Shown here one piece after another: positions 1 through 6,732 of a stretch of 13,550 nt of DNA (the first letter of the stretch is position 1; each line of letters begins with the position of its first letter). A program made the translations under genes and the position numbers. A model generated the notes under the pieces. The model saw nothing but the letters and a program-made list of their open reading frames with translations. It ran no database searches and was not told the origin of the DNA. The stretch is taken from contig JANYGE010000244.1 of the NCBI GenBank assembly GCA_025362535.1, positions 1 through 13,550 of the forward strand, given 5' to 3'. This DNA comes from Hyphomicrobiales bacterium (GTDB taxonomy: Bacteria > Pseudomonadota > Alphaproteobacteria > Rhizobiales > Aestuariivirgaceae).

Positions 1-281
1 GAGCCAAAAACAGTTTTATTGCGCGGCTGTATGATTGGCAGTTTCTAAAAACCGGCATTTTGGCCGGTTGTGTGGGTGCTGTTGTCGCCCTTTTAACATT
101 CTATGCCTTAAGCGCCACGGGCGATTCATTTTCACAAGTGGGCCAAGCTTTGGTGTTTGCACCATATGGCATTCAGTTTATCAATCTTGCGGCTTTTGTA
201 GCAGTGCCTGTGGTGGCCACACTTCTTGCGGTTGGCACATCACGCCTCACGCTTAGCCATATGTTGGGGCAAAGCCGATGA
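1..281 (+). CDS. ftsX: Cell division protein FtsX, C-terminal fragment (5' end outside window)
   Basis: Reading frame 3 is open from the left edge to a TGA at 279-281, giving about 92 residues of a C-terminus. Two hydrophobic segments are visible: one beginning near FLKTGILAGCVGAVVALL and a last one near AAFVAVPVVATLLAVGTSRL, ending in a short basic tail. This matches the end of FtsX, whose last membrane helix is followed by a conserved T-(S/A)-R-L-T segment, here TSRLTLSHML. FtsX is the permease part of the FtsEX complex, which sits at the division septum in the inner membrane and controls cell-wall hydrolases. The downstream gene is a PlsC-type acyltransferase starting inside the ftsX stop codon, an order I recall from rhizobial genomes. 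FtsE would be expected just left of the window. The call rests on the C-terminus and context only, so another FtsX/MacB-like permease cannot be fully excluded. Confidence 0.7.
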   Translation, partial: AKNSFIARLYDWQFLKTGILAGCVGAVVALLTFYALSATGDSFSQVGQALVFAPYGIQFINLAAFVAVPVVATLLAVGTSRLTLSHMLGQSR

Positions 282-1009
282 TTGTTGCGCGGTCTATCAT
301 ATTCAATGTTTTGTTTTATCTGGTGCTGGTGCTGTTTCTGCTGGTGGGATCACCCACGCTGCTGTTGCCGCGCATTTATTCCATTCGCGCGCTTCAACTT
401 TGGGGCCGTGTTTCAATTTGGATGTTGCGTGTCATCTGCAACATCAAAATGGAAGTGCGTGGCGCTGAACACATTCCACAGGGTGCGGCAATGGTGGCAG
501 GCAAACATCAATCCTTTTGGGAAACTTTTGCAATCTTGCCACTGCTTGATGACCCCTGCTTTGTGCTGAAGAAAGAGCTCACCTATATTCCATTCTTTGG
601 CTGGTTTTGCCTGAAGTTTAAAATGATCGCCGTTGATCGCAAAGCCGGAACCCAGGCTTTGCGTGATCTTGTGGCCCGCGCCAAAGAGGAGGTGCTCCGC
701 CCTCGCCAAATTGTAATCATGCCAGAGGGCACAAGACGCAACCCTGATGATCCGCCAGATTATAAGCCGGGTGCTGCCGCCGTTTACGCTCAGCTTGGAG
801 TCCCTTGCGTACCATTTGGTTTGAATGCCGGATTGTTCTGGCCGCGGCGTAAATTCATGCGCTATCCAGGTACTATTATTATTGAATTCTGTGAGGCCAT
901 TCCCGCTGGCCTAGGGCGGAAGGAATTTCAAGCGCGTTTGCAAAATGCCATTGAAACCACAGCCCAGCGCTTGGTGATTGAAGCGCGAAGTGTCAAAGTA
1001 CAAAACTAG
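278..1009 (+). CDS. 1-acyl-sn-glycerol-3-phosphate acyltransferase family protein (PlsC-like)
   Basis: This 243-residue protein fits the lysophosphatidic acid acyltransferase family, which adds a second acyl chain to lysophosphatidate at the inner membrane during phospholipid synthesis. A hydrophobic N-terminal anchor spans about residues 6-30. Acyltransferase block I is present as KHQSFWET, with catalytic His77 and Glu82 in the H-x4-D/E spacing; Glu in place of Asp and Lys in place of the usual Asn are the variant I associate with alphaproteobacterial members. Block III is PEGTRR at 149-154. The gene starts with the ATGA overlap of the ftsX stop, so it is probably co-transcribed and translationally coupled with ftsX. 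Because genomes often carry several PlsC homologues, this may be an accessory acyltransferase and not the essential plsC, so I leave the symbol blank. Alternative acyl acceptors such as ornithine lipids are possible. Confidence 0.88.
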   Translation: MIVARSIIFNVLFYLVLVLFLLVGSPTLLLPRIYSIRALQLWGRVSIWMLRVICNIKMEVRGAEHIPQGAAMVAGKHQSFWETFAILPLLDDPCFVLKKELTYIPFFGWFCLKFKMIAVDRKAGTQALRDLVARAKEEVLRPRQIVIMPEGTRRNPDDPPDYKPGAAAVYAQLGVPCVPFGLNAGLFWPRRKFMRYPGTIIIEFCEAIPAGLGRKEFQARLQNAIETTAQRLVIEARSVKVQN

Positions 1010-1018
1010 AACATAGAC

Positions 1019-1047
1019 TCGACAAATTCTATCGTTCATGGTATGTT
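1019..1047 (+). promoter_or_regulatory. Putative sigma-70 promoter of nrdJ, leaderless geometry
   Basis: The -35 element TCGACA (1019-1024) matches five of six consensus positions. A 17-base spacer separates it from the -10 element TATGTT (1042-1047), which matches four of six. A start point seven bases downstream would fall at 1054-1055, on the ATG at 1055, so the message would have almost no 5' leader. No Shine-Dalgarno sequence precedes that ATG, which fits. The other in-frame ATG (1043) lies inside the -10 element. Exactly the same distances occur at the promoter before the gene at 2878. This is read by eye, with no transcription data. Confidence 0.42.
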
Positions 1048-1054
1048 TCTAGCT

Positions 1055-2833
1055 ATGAATTTTCACAACCCCATGCCTTACGCCGACATTGCGCAGCAGA
1101 TTTGGACCATGAAATATCGCTATGGTGAAGAGACTGACCTTCCGGCGACATTCCGGCGCGTGGCAGATGCCGTGGCAATGGCCGAACCTGAGGTCCAACG
1201 CAAGCAACATGCGCATGCGTTTTATGAAGTGATGGCTGATTTGCGCTTTCTGCCTGCAGGGCGAATTTTGGCAGGTGCTGGCACAGGCCGCGCTGTCACC
1301 TTGTTCAATTGTTTTGTAATGAACAAAATTGGCGACTCTATTCCAGAAATTTTTGCAAATCTTAACGAGGCCGCTCAGACCTTGCAGCAAGGGGGTGGCA
1401 TTGGCCATGATTTTTCGACCCTGCGGCCCAAGGGAGCACCAGTGCTTGGCGTGGGTGCTGATGCGTCTGGCCCTTTAAGCTTTATGGATGTGTGGGATGC
1501 CATGTGCCGCACCATAATGTCCGCGGGTGCCAGGCGCGGCGCTATGATGGGCACATTGCGGTGTGACCACCCAGACATTGAGGCGTTTATTGCGGCAAAA
1601 CGCGATCCCGCCAAACTTCGTAATTTTAACATTTCGGTTTTGGTCACTGATGCTTTCATGGCCGCACTAAAATCCGATGCGCCATGGCCTCTGGTTTTCA
1701 AAGGACGGGTTTATAAAACTGTGCAGGCCCAAGAGCTTTGGCGGCAGATCATGCAAGCCACATATGATTATGCAGAGCCCGGAGTTATTTTCATTGATCG
1801 CATTAATGCACAAAATCCGCTCTCCTATTGCGAGGAGATTTGCTGCACCAATCCCTGCGGTGAACAGCCTTTGCCAGCCTATGGTGCCTGCCTGCTTGGT
1901 TCATTAAATCTGACGCGCTTTGTGACATCGGCTTTTTCAAAATCAGCTGCTTTGGATGTGGCGGATTTGCGCAAAGTGACATCTGTTGCCATCCGGTTTT
2001 TGGATAATGTGATTGATGTTTCAAATTATCCTTTGCCAGAACAGAAACGCGAGGCCCTGCAGAAGCGACGCTTAGGTTTGGGTGTAACTGGTCTGGCGGA
2101 TGCTTTGCTCATGTGTGGGGTGCGCTATGGCTCAGAACAGGCAACTGCATTGATTGCAAGCTGGATGGAAGCGATCCAACAGGCAGCCTTGCAAGCAAGT
2201 TGCGCTTTAGCTCTCGAGAAAGGCGCATTTCCTCTGTTCAACGCAGAACAATATTTAGCAACTTCTTATGGCAAATCACGTTCAGCAGCGCAGCGCGAGA
2301 TGATTGCGCGTTCGGGTCTGCGCAATGGTTTGCTTACCTCTATTGCACCAACGGGAACGATTTCTCTGCTGGCCGGAAATGTCTCGAGTGGTATCGAGCC
2401 GATTTTTAGTACCGCCTATGAGCGGCGCATCAGAGATGTGGATGGCGAGCACTCCGAGCTCCTGCAAGATTATGCCGTTTCTGTGTGGCAATCTGAACAT
2501 GGAAGTAGCTTTCCCCCAGAAACCGTCACAGTGAATGATCTTCACCCTGATGACCACTTGCGCATGCAAGCTGCGGTGCAGCCATTCATCGACAGTTCGA
2601 TTTCAAAGACGATCAATGTGAGTGAGGCGATGGATTTTAAAACCTTCGTTTCTGTTTATGAAAAGGCCTATGCAATGGGTCTCAAAGGCTGCACCACTTT
2701 CCGTCCCAATAATATCACGGGTTCGATTTTATCGAATGTTAAAGAGGCTTGCCCATCCTGCGGCGGCGAAAGCCTCATCCACCATGAGGGCTGTAAATCT
2801 TGCACGTCATGTGGATTTGCCGTCTGCGGTTGA
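1055..2833 (+). CDS. nrdJ: Adenosylcobalamin-dependent (class II) ribonucleotide reductase, short form
   Basis: This 592-residue enzyme reduces ribonucleotides to deoxyribonucleotides using coenzyme B12 and needs no oxygen. Starting from the ATG at 1055, the radical cysteine is Cys268 in NPCGE. The active-site redox pair is probably Cys86 (FNCFV) and Cys279 (GACLLGS), with the 11-residue radical-to-partner spacing I recall for the Thermotoga enzyme. The phosphate-binding segment APTGTIS lies at 431-437. The C-terminus carries six cysteines (566, 569, 580, 583, 586, 591), probably a zinc-binding tail that relays electrons from thioredoxin. No N-terminal ATP-cone is seen, so allosteric on/off control by ATP/dATP is probably absent; the length fits the compact about-600-residue group, not the very long rhizobial type. 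An ATG at 1043 is in frame, but it overlaps the likely -10 element. No B12 riboswitch or NrdR box is seen in the 45 bases before the gene. Confidence 0.92.
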   Translation: MNFHNPMPYADIAQQIWTMKYRYGEETDLPATFRRVADAVAMAEPEVQRKQHAHAFYEVMADLRFLPAGRILAGAGTGRAVTLFNCFVMNKIGDSIPEIFANLNEAAQTLQQGGGIGHDFSTLRPKGAPVLGVGADASGPLSFMDVWDAMCRTIMSAGARRGAMMGTLRCDHPDIEAFIAAKRDPAKLRNFNISVLVTDAFMAALKSDAPWPLVFKGRVYKTVQAQELWRQIMQATYDYAEPGVIFIDRINAQNPLSYCEEICCTNPCGEQPLPAYGACLLGSLNLTRFVTSAFSKSAALDVADLRKVTSVAIRFLDNVIDVSNYPLPEQKREALQKRRLGLGVTGLADALLMCGVRYGSEQATALIASWMEAIQQAALQASCALALEKGAFPLFNAEQYLATSYGKSRSAAQREMIARSGLRNGLLTSIAPTGTISLLAGNVSSGIEPIFSTAYERRIRDVDGEHSELLQDYAVSVWQSEHGSSFPPETVTVNDLHPDDHLRMQAAVQPFIDSSISKTINVSEAMDFKTFVSVYEKAYAMGLKGCTTFRPNNITGSILSNVKEACPSCGGESLIHHEGCKSCTSCGFAVCG

Positions 2834-2841
2834 TTTTAATA

Positions 2842-2870
2842 TTGACACGAATCGCATTTCGTTCTATATT
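2842..2870 (+). promoter_or_regulatory. Strong sigma-70-like promoter for the gene at 2878, leaderless geometry
   Basis: A perfect -35 hexamer TTGACA (2842-2847), a 17-base spacer and the -10 hexamer TATATT (2865-2870, five of six) form the best promoter in the window. It starts nine bases after the nrdJ stop codon. The predicted start point, 2877-2878, coincides with the ATG at 2878, and no Shine-Dalgarno sequence precedes that codon, so the message is probably leaderless. An alternative is that the start codon is the ATG at 2929, giving a leader of about 50 bases, but no ribosome-binding site precedes that codon either. Confidence 0.6.
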
Positions 2871-2877
2871 TGTTCTC

Positions 2878-3288
2878 ATGCTTATTCAAGGTTCCCCCAT
2901 AGCGCTCGACACGCCACAAGACGCCGATATGAAGGAGAGATTCTTTTATTGGCAAGGTTCTTCGGGCCGTAAATACATCCATTCAGTTTATGATTTGGAT
3001 GCCTGCCCACCGCTTCCGGGTGCGGTTTATGTGGCGGTCAAACGCCGCGGCCATTTGCGCATTGCTGTTGATGTGGGCCGCTTTGCGCCCTTCTGGGACA
3101 AAACTTTGGGGGAGGATGATTTAACCCGTCTTGAAGGTCTTGGGGTTGATGAAGTTCACGTCCATCTTCTTGCCAAGAGCCCTGATATAGCTGAATCTGT
3201 CCGCTATGATCTCTCATCTGCTTTGGCTGAATCTGCTGAAAGCCTGGGGTTTAGCAAGGCACCAGCCTCATGGGTGCGGGCTGCGTAA
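2878..3288 (+). CDS. Conserved-looking protein of unknown function, 136 residues
   Basis: I do not recognise this family with certainty. The protein appears soluble: no signal peptide or membrane segment is visible. The central part, about residues 20-75, holds the most motif-like stretch, with FFYWQGSSGRKYIHSVY, then CPPLPGAVYVAV, then LRIAVDVGRFAPF; this has the alternating pattern of a small beta-rich domain. The C-terminal half is helix-like with acidic and alanine-rich stretches. A related pattern (FWxG-SGxxYxHTVY-CPxLPxAxYxLVxR) seems familiar from other alphaproteobacterial hypothetical proteins, but that is memory, not a search. The ATG at 2878 is chosen because a promoter directs transcription to it; the frame remains open upstream to 2800 inside nrdJ, and 2929 is a shorter option. 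The 3' end overlaps the convergent cyclotransferase gene by 21 bases. The position beside nrdJ suggests, but does not show, a link to nucleotide metabolism. Confidence 0.72.
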   Translation: MLIQGSPIALDTPQDADMKERFFYWQGSSGRKYIHSVYDLDACPPLPGAVYVAVKRRGHLRIAVDVGRFAPFWDKTLGEDDLTRLEGLGVDEVHVHLLAKSPDIAESVRYDLSSALAESAESLGFSKAPASWVRAA

Positions 3289-3831
3289 CACTTCAAGTGC
3301 TGGGGCTAATCTTTCAAGCCCTGCATCATGTGATCCCATGCTCCGCAAATGGCTCAGTGTGTTGCGCACATAATCAGCGCAGCTTCCTGAGAGACCGTGG
3401 CCTTGAGCAACGAACATCATTGTATCTTCAACTGACATGGGCGGAGCACACTGGGCATGCTGTCGGTCAACCACATAAGTCACCGCCATTACAGGTTCAG
3501 CCTGCCCTTCAACATAAACCGGCTTGACGACTTCACGGTAAACCCCAGTGATCATTTCGCGCTCACGCACATAGGTCAAAGTCTTTGACCAGTGTTCTTC
3601 TGCGACTTTAAAAACCTGCCCAATGCACGAACCACCGCGGTCCAGCCCCAGAACCAATCCAGGTTTTTCATCTGTGCCGCGATAATGAAATGAAAAGACA
3701 CTCAAGCGCCGATGATAGCCTGAAAGCCGCGCCCTTACCTGACGCTCAAACTCAAACCCTGGTCGCCACATCAACGACCCATAACCAAAAATCCAGCGGC
3801 AAGTTTCGGCTTCTGAACTATAGACCAGCAC
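3268..3831 (-). CDS. Gamma-glutamylcyclotransferase, ChaC type
   Basis: This 187-residue cytosolic enzyme belongs to the ChaC branch of gamma-glutamylcyclotransferases, which cleave glutathione to 5-oxoproline and cysteinylglycine. The substrate-binding loop FGYGSLMW is at 15-22, and the probable catalytic acid is Glu92 in YVREREMITGVY (87-98), matching the RE-x-x-x-G-Y signature. The length fits bacterial ChaC proteins. Translation starts at a GTG (3829-3831) three bases after the tyrA stop, with an AAGGA-type ribosome-binding site lying across the end of tyrA, so it is the last gene of the aromatic operon and probably coupled to tyrA. I recall the same tyrA-cyclotransferase order from rhizobia, although glutathione breakdown has no obvious biochemical link to tyrosine synthesis. 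Its 3' end overlaps the oppositely oriented unknown gene by 21 bases. Family membership is confident; substrate specificity is inferred. Confidence 0.87.
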   Translation of the reverse strand: MLVYSSEAETCRWIFGYGSLMWRPGFEFERQVRARLSGYHRRLSVFSFHYRGTDEKPGLVLGLDRGGSCIGQVFKVAEEHWSKTLTYVREREMITGVYREVVKPVYVEGQAEPVMAVTYVVDRQHAQCAPPMSVEDTMMFVAQGHGLSGSCADYVRNTLSHLRSMGSHDAGLERLAPALEVLRSPHP

Positions 3832-3834
3832 TTA

Positions 3835-4755
3835 TCAGTCCTTCTTTATGGCCCGTCCGAAATCCGGTGCGGCCGTATCCTGACCAGCGGCAATAATATT
3901 TCGCCGTGCTTCGCGCGCGCGTGTGAAAAGATTGAACAACGTCTCGCCATCGCCCCAGCGCACAGCACGCTGCAGAACCGAAAGCTCTTCCGAGAAGCGC
4001 CCTAGCATTTCCAATACAGCATCTTTATTGTTCAAAAAAACATCGCGCCACATCGTGGGGTCAGATGCAGCAATGCGCGTAAAATCGCGAAATCCAGAAG
4101 CCGAATATTTAATGACTTCAGAATCAGTTACATTCTCCAGATCAGCAGCAGTAGCCACTGTCGTATAGGCAATCAAATGGGGGAGGTGACTGGTGATGGC
4201 GAGAACCAAATCATGATGCCCAGCATCCATCAGCTCCACATTAGAGCCACAAGCCTTCCAAAACTGCTCAAGCTTGGCCACAGCAGCACTATCACTGCCA
4301 GCAACAGGGGTGAGGATACACCAACGATTGTGAAACAATTCAGCAAAACCTGAGCGTGGCCCTGATTGTTCCGTACCAGCAATCGGATGGCCCGGAATGA
4401 AATGAACACCTTCTGGAATATGCGGGCCACAATCGCGCACAATAGCCCCTTTGACTGAACCTACATCAGTGACTGTGGCACCACGCTTCAAGTTTGGTTT
4501 GATGGCCGCAGCCAAGGGCCCGCACGCTCCAATCGGCGCACAAAGAATAATAAGATCGGCATCAACCACCGCATCTGCCGCAGTCTCGTAAACGGCATCA
4601 ACCAAACCAATTTCTAAAGCGGTCGCCCGTGTTTCGGCACTTTTGGCGTAGCCAACAATATGCCGCGCCAGGCCCTCCTTGCGCATGGCATGGCATAAGG
4701 ATGAGCCTATAAGGCCCAAACCCAACACCGCAACCTTCTCAAACAATACACTCAT
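3835..4755 (-). CDS. Prephenate/arogenate dehydrogenase (TyrA family)
   Basis: This 306-residue enzyme oxidatively decarboxylates prephenate to 4-hydroxyphenylpyruvate, or arogenate to tyrosine, with NAD(P)+. The Rossmann dinucleotide-binding loop GLGLIGSS is at residues 12-19. Substrate-site motifs typical of the family follow: GHPIAGTE (122-129), SHLPHL (189-194) and [12 protein letters not shown] (222-233). There is no fused chorismate mutase or ACT domain, as expected for a monofunctional cyclohexadienyl dehydrogenase of about 300 residues. Its ATG shares four bases with the stop of the upstream aminotransferase gene, and an AAGAGA-like ribosome-binding site lies inside that gene's end. 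The operon partners provide prephenate (chorismate mutase) and transamination. Sequence alone cannot decide between prephenate and arogenate as the main substrate, so tyrA or tyrC could both be used as names. Confidence 0.93.
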   Translation of the reverse strand: MSVLFEKVAVLGLGLIGSSLCHAMRKEGLARHIVGYAKSAETRATALEIGLVDAVYETAADAVVDADLIILCAPIGACGPLAAAIKPNLKRGATVTDVGSVKGAIVRDCGPHIPEGVHFIPGHPIAGTEQSGPRSGFAELFHNRWCILTPVAGSDSAAVAKLEQFWKACGSNVELMDAGHHDLVLAITSHLPHLIAYTTVATAADLENVTDSEVIKYSASGFRDFTRIAASDPTMWRDVFLNNKDAVLEMLGRFSEELSVLQRAVRWGDGETLFNLFTRAREARRNIIAAGQDTAAPDFGRAIKKD

Positions 4756-5858
4756 GCCATAAAGTCTCTTAACGCTGAAATTACCGCACGATTTGCCTCT
4801 TCTGAGCCAACAGTCAAGCGCAAAGCCGCTGGCAAGCCATAGGCGCTCACCCGCCGCAAAATAATATTCTGGGCTGTGAGAAATGCATCAGCAGCTTCAG
4901 CCTTATTCGAACTCTCAAAATGGATCAGAACAAAATTGGCCACACTGGGTGTAACCACCAAGCCTAATTTTCTGATTTCCGCGCTTAACCACGGCAACCA
5001 TTTCGCATTATGCGCCACAGCCTGTTCAATAAATTCCACATCCTGCATGGCGGCCGTGCCAGCGGCCAAAGCAGGTAGGCTAACATTGAAGGGCCCACGG
5101 ATGCGGTTCAAAACATCCGCGATTTCTGGCGGACAATAGGCCCAGCCAATGCGAACCCCGGCAAGACCATAAATTTTAGAAAACGTGCGGGTCATGACAA
5201 CATTCGAACTGTTTTCAACCAACGCAACACCAGCATCATAATCATCGGCCAGAACATATTCCGCATAGGCTCCATCCAAAACCAAAACCACATGCGAGGG
5301 TAGGCCCTGGTGCAAACGTTTGATCTCAGCAATGGTCAAATAAGTGCCGGTTGGATTGTTCGGATTGGCGAGATAAACCATCTTGGTCGCCGTAGTCACT
5401 CTTGAGAGAATTTCGCCCACATCTGCTTTGTAATTATGTTCTGGCGCGACCACGCTTGTGGCATCATTGGTGGCGATAACGATTGGATAAACCAAAAAGC
5501 CATGTTGGCAATAAATGGCCTCATCGCCTTTTGCCAAATAGGCATGAGCTAGCAATTGCAGCAGCTCATCCGAGCCTGTGCCGCCACACACGATATTTTC
5601 AAATTTCAGATTAAAACGTTGAGCAATGGCCTCACGCAAACTCTTGGCTTGTCCATCGGGATAGACCGACAAGCCATGGCCAGCGGCATTTGCATAAGCC
5701 AAAATAGCTTTAGGGCTTGGGCCAAACGGCGACTCATTCGAAGAGAGCTTATAAACCTTACCTGTTTTAGGTCCAGATTTCCCCGGAACATAGGCTGAAA
5801 TTGCCCCAATACCAGCCTTGGCTTGCGGGCCGCCTTTTGCAACTGACGCCATCGTCAT
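4752..5858 (-). CDS. HisC-family aminotransferase (histidinol-phosphate / aromatic amino acid aminotransferase)
   Basis: This 368-residue pyridoxal-phosphate enzyme belongs to fold type I, HisC subgroup. The N-terminal [11 protein letters not shown] motif (39-49), [10 protein letters not shown] (164-173), LDGAYAEY (194-201), the cofactor lysine Lys228 in [12 protein letters not shown] (223-234) and Arg236 in GVRIGW are all in place. HisC enzymes convert imidazole-acetol phosphate to histidinol phosphate, but many also transaminate aromatic keto acids. Here the gene lies between chorismate mutase and the prephenate dehydrogenase, overlapping both by four bases (ATGA), with no histidine gene in the window. 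I therefore infer that its job, or at least one of its jobs, is tyrosine/phenylalanine transamination. An in-frame ATG two codons in (5850-5852) is a possible alternative start. The annotation pipeline name would most likely be hisC. Confidence 0.92.
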   Translation of the reverse strand: MTMASVAKGGPQAKAGIGAISAYVPGKSGPKTGKVYKLSSNESPFGPSPKAILAYANAAGHGLSVYPDGQAKSLREAIAQRFNLKFENIVCGGTGSDELLQLLAHAYLAKGDEAIYCQHGFLVYPIVIATNDATSVVAPEHNYKADVGEILSRVTTATKMVYLANPNNPTGTYLTIAEIKRLHQGLPSHVVLVLDGAYAEYVLADDYDAGVALVENSSNVVMTRTFSKIYGLAGVRIGWAYCPPEIADVLNRIRGPFNVSLPALAAGTAAMQDVEFIEQAVAHNAKWLPWLSAEIRKLGLVVTPSVANFVLIHFESSNKAEAADAFLTAQNIILRRVSAYGLPAALRLTVGSEEANRAVISALRDFMA

Positions 5859-6658
5859 TTCTCAATGGTGCTATTGCAGCGACCAGCAATCTTTAAACCA
5901 AGCGACACATTTGAACGTGTGAGCCCAACCAGCGGCCCTTCATGCTCCTGCAAATAGCCGGGCAGGCTTGAGAGCCTGTGCTGACCGATTTTCACCTGCC
6001 ACAAAGGCTGGGGGGTAAAATCCCGTGGTAGTTTTCCTTCCGTAATCACTAAAGTCTCATCATCTCCAGTGGGCTCCACGGGAGCATGCCCAATCACCAG
6101 TAGCTGTGGGATCAAACCTTCTTTTATGCTGGGTAAGGTTGCAATAACCTGGGCTTTTCCAGCCCTGCCCGCCACAAAAGCCTCAGTCCAGGCTTGCTCA
6201 GTTTCCACCACGCAAATATCACCTGGCACAGAATCGATTTGCAATAGGGCTTGCGCCTCATCGCGGTATTCTTCCACTGGCATAGGCCCAAAATGATCTC
6301 TAATCCGAAGACGATGGGCCAGATTGGAATTGAGATGCTTGCTCACATGCACGGTGATTGGGGCCTGTCTCCGGCTCGATTCATTGAGCATCACGCGCCA
6401 AAGACGCACCAAAAAATCAGCGCTCAGGCCAGCCTCTTTGCCTCGAGCTACCAAGCGTCGTAATATTGCGGCCTCCCGGCTCGGTCTCAGTGGCAAAGGA
6501 TAAGCCGCAGGCTCATGCTTCTTCAAGCTCTGCACCTGACCCGAGACAGCAAATCTTTGGCTCACCAAATCAAAGATCTGATCATCAATGGCATCGATTT
6601 TCCGGCGCACTTCTTCAAGTGAAAATCCTTCAGCAGTAATTTTATCGTCCAAACTCAT
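5855..6658 (-). CDS. Chorismate mutase (AroQ type) with an additional C-terminal domain
   Basis: Residues about 13-98 form an all-helical AroQ chorismate mutase domain, which rearranges chorismate to prephenate. By alignment from memory to the E. coli P-protein mutase, the active-site residues correspond to Arg18, Arg35, Lys46, Arg61, Glu62 and probably Gln98; the second helix begins in the common RPSREA form. The remaining 170 residues are not needed for mutase activity. They include [11 protein letters not shown] (144-154), [20 protein letters not shown] (186-205) and a C-terminal segment ending near [10 protein letters not shown]; the layout faintly recalls a worn-down prephenate dehydratase or ligand-binding domain, but its catalytic TRF motif is not apparent. 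Long chorismate mutases at this position upstream of hisC/tyrA are, as far as I recall, usual in rhizobia. It is the first gene of the aromatic operon and overlaps the aminotransferase start by four bases. Function of the tail is unknown. Confidence 0.85.
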   Translation of the reverse strand: MSLDDKITAEGFSLEEVRRKIDAIDDQIFDLVSQRFAVSGQVQSLKKHEPAAYPLPLRPSREAAILRRLVARGKEAGLSADFLVRLWRVMLNESSRRQAPITVHVSKHLNSNLAHRLRIRDHFGPMPVEEYRDEAQALLQIDSVPGDICVVETEQAWTEAFVAGRAGKAQVIATLPSIKEGLIPQLLVIGHAPVEPTGDDETLVITEGKLPRDFTPQPLWQVKIGQHRLSSLPGYLQEHEGPLVGLTRSNVSLGLKIAGRCNSTIEK

Positions 6659-6732
6659 CTTTTTAATCTCAAGCCAATATCCGCGCCATCACATCCTTGT
6701 CATAAGGTCAACTGTCACAAATTGCAAAGCAA
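6659..6732 (-). promoter_or_regulatory. Probable promoter/operator region of the aromatic operon
   Basis: This 74-base gap separates the end of the methyltransferase gene from the chorismate mutase start, both on the minus strand, and is the only room for a promoter of the aromatic operon. On the minus strand an ATGACA (-35-like, 6698-6703), an 18-base gap and TATTGG (-10-like, 6674-6679) form a weak candidate. Three TGAC(A/C) half-sites on the minus strand lie within 20 bases (6698-6702, 6706-6710, 6713-6717), which could be an operator or chance. No terminator hairpin or attenuator peptide rich in Phe/Tyr codons is seen, and no strong Shine-Dalgarno sequence precedes the ATG. Confidence 0.25.

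Noticed and set aside
1010..1054. B12 riboswitch or NrdR box before nrdJ
   Set aside because: The gap is only 45 bases, too short for a cobalamin riboswitch, and no sequence resembling an NrdR box pair is present.
2800..2877. Upstream extension of the unknown gene to an ATG at 2800
   Set aside because: It lies inside nrdJ and across the clear promoter at 2842-2870, and the added residues look like out-of-frame translation.
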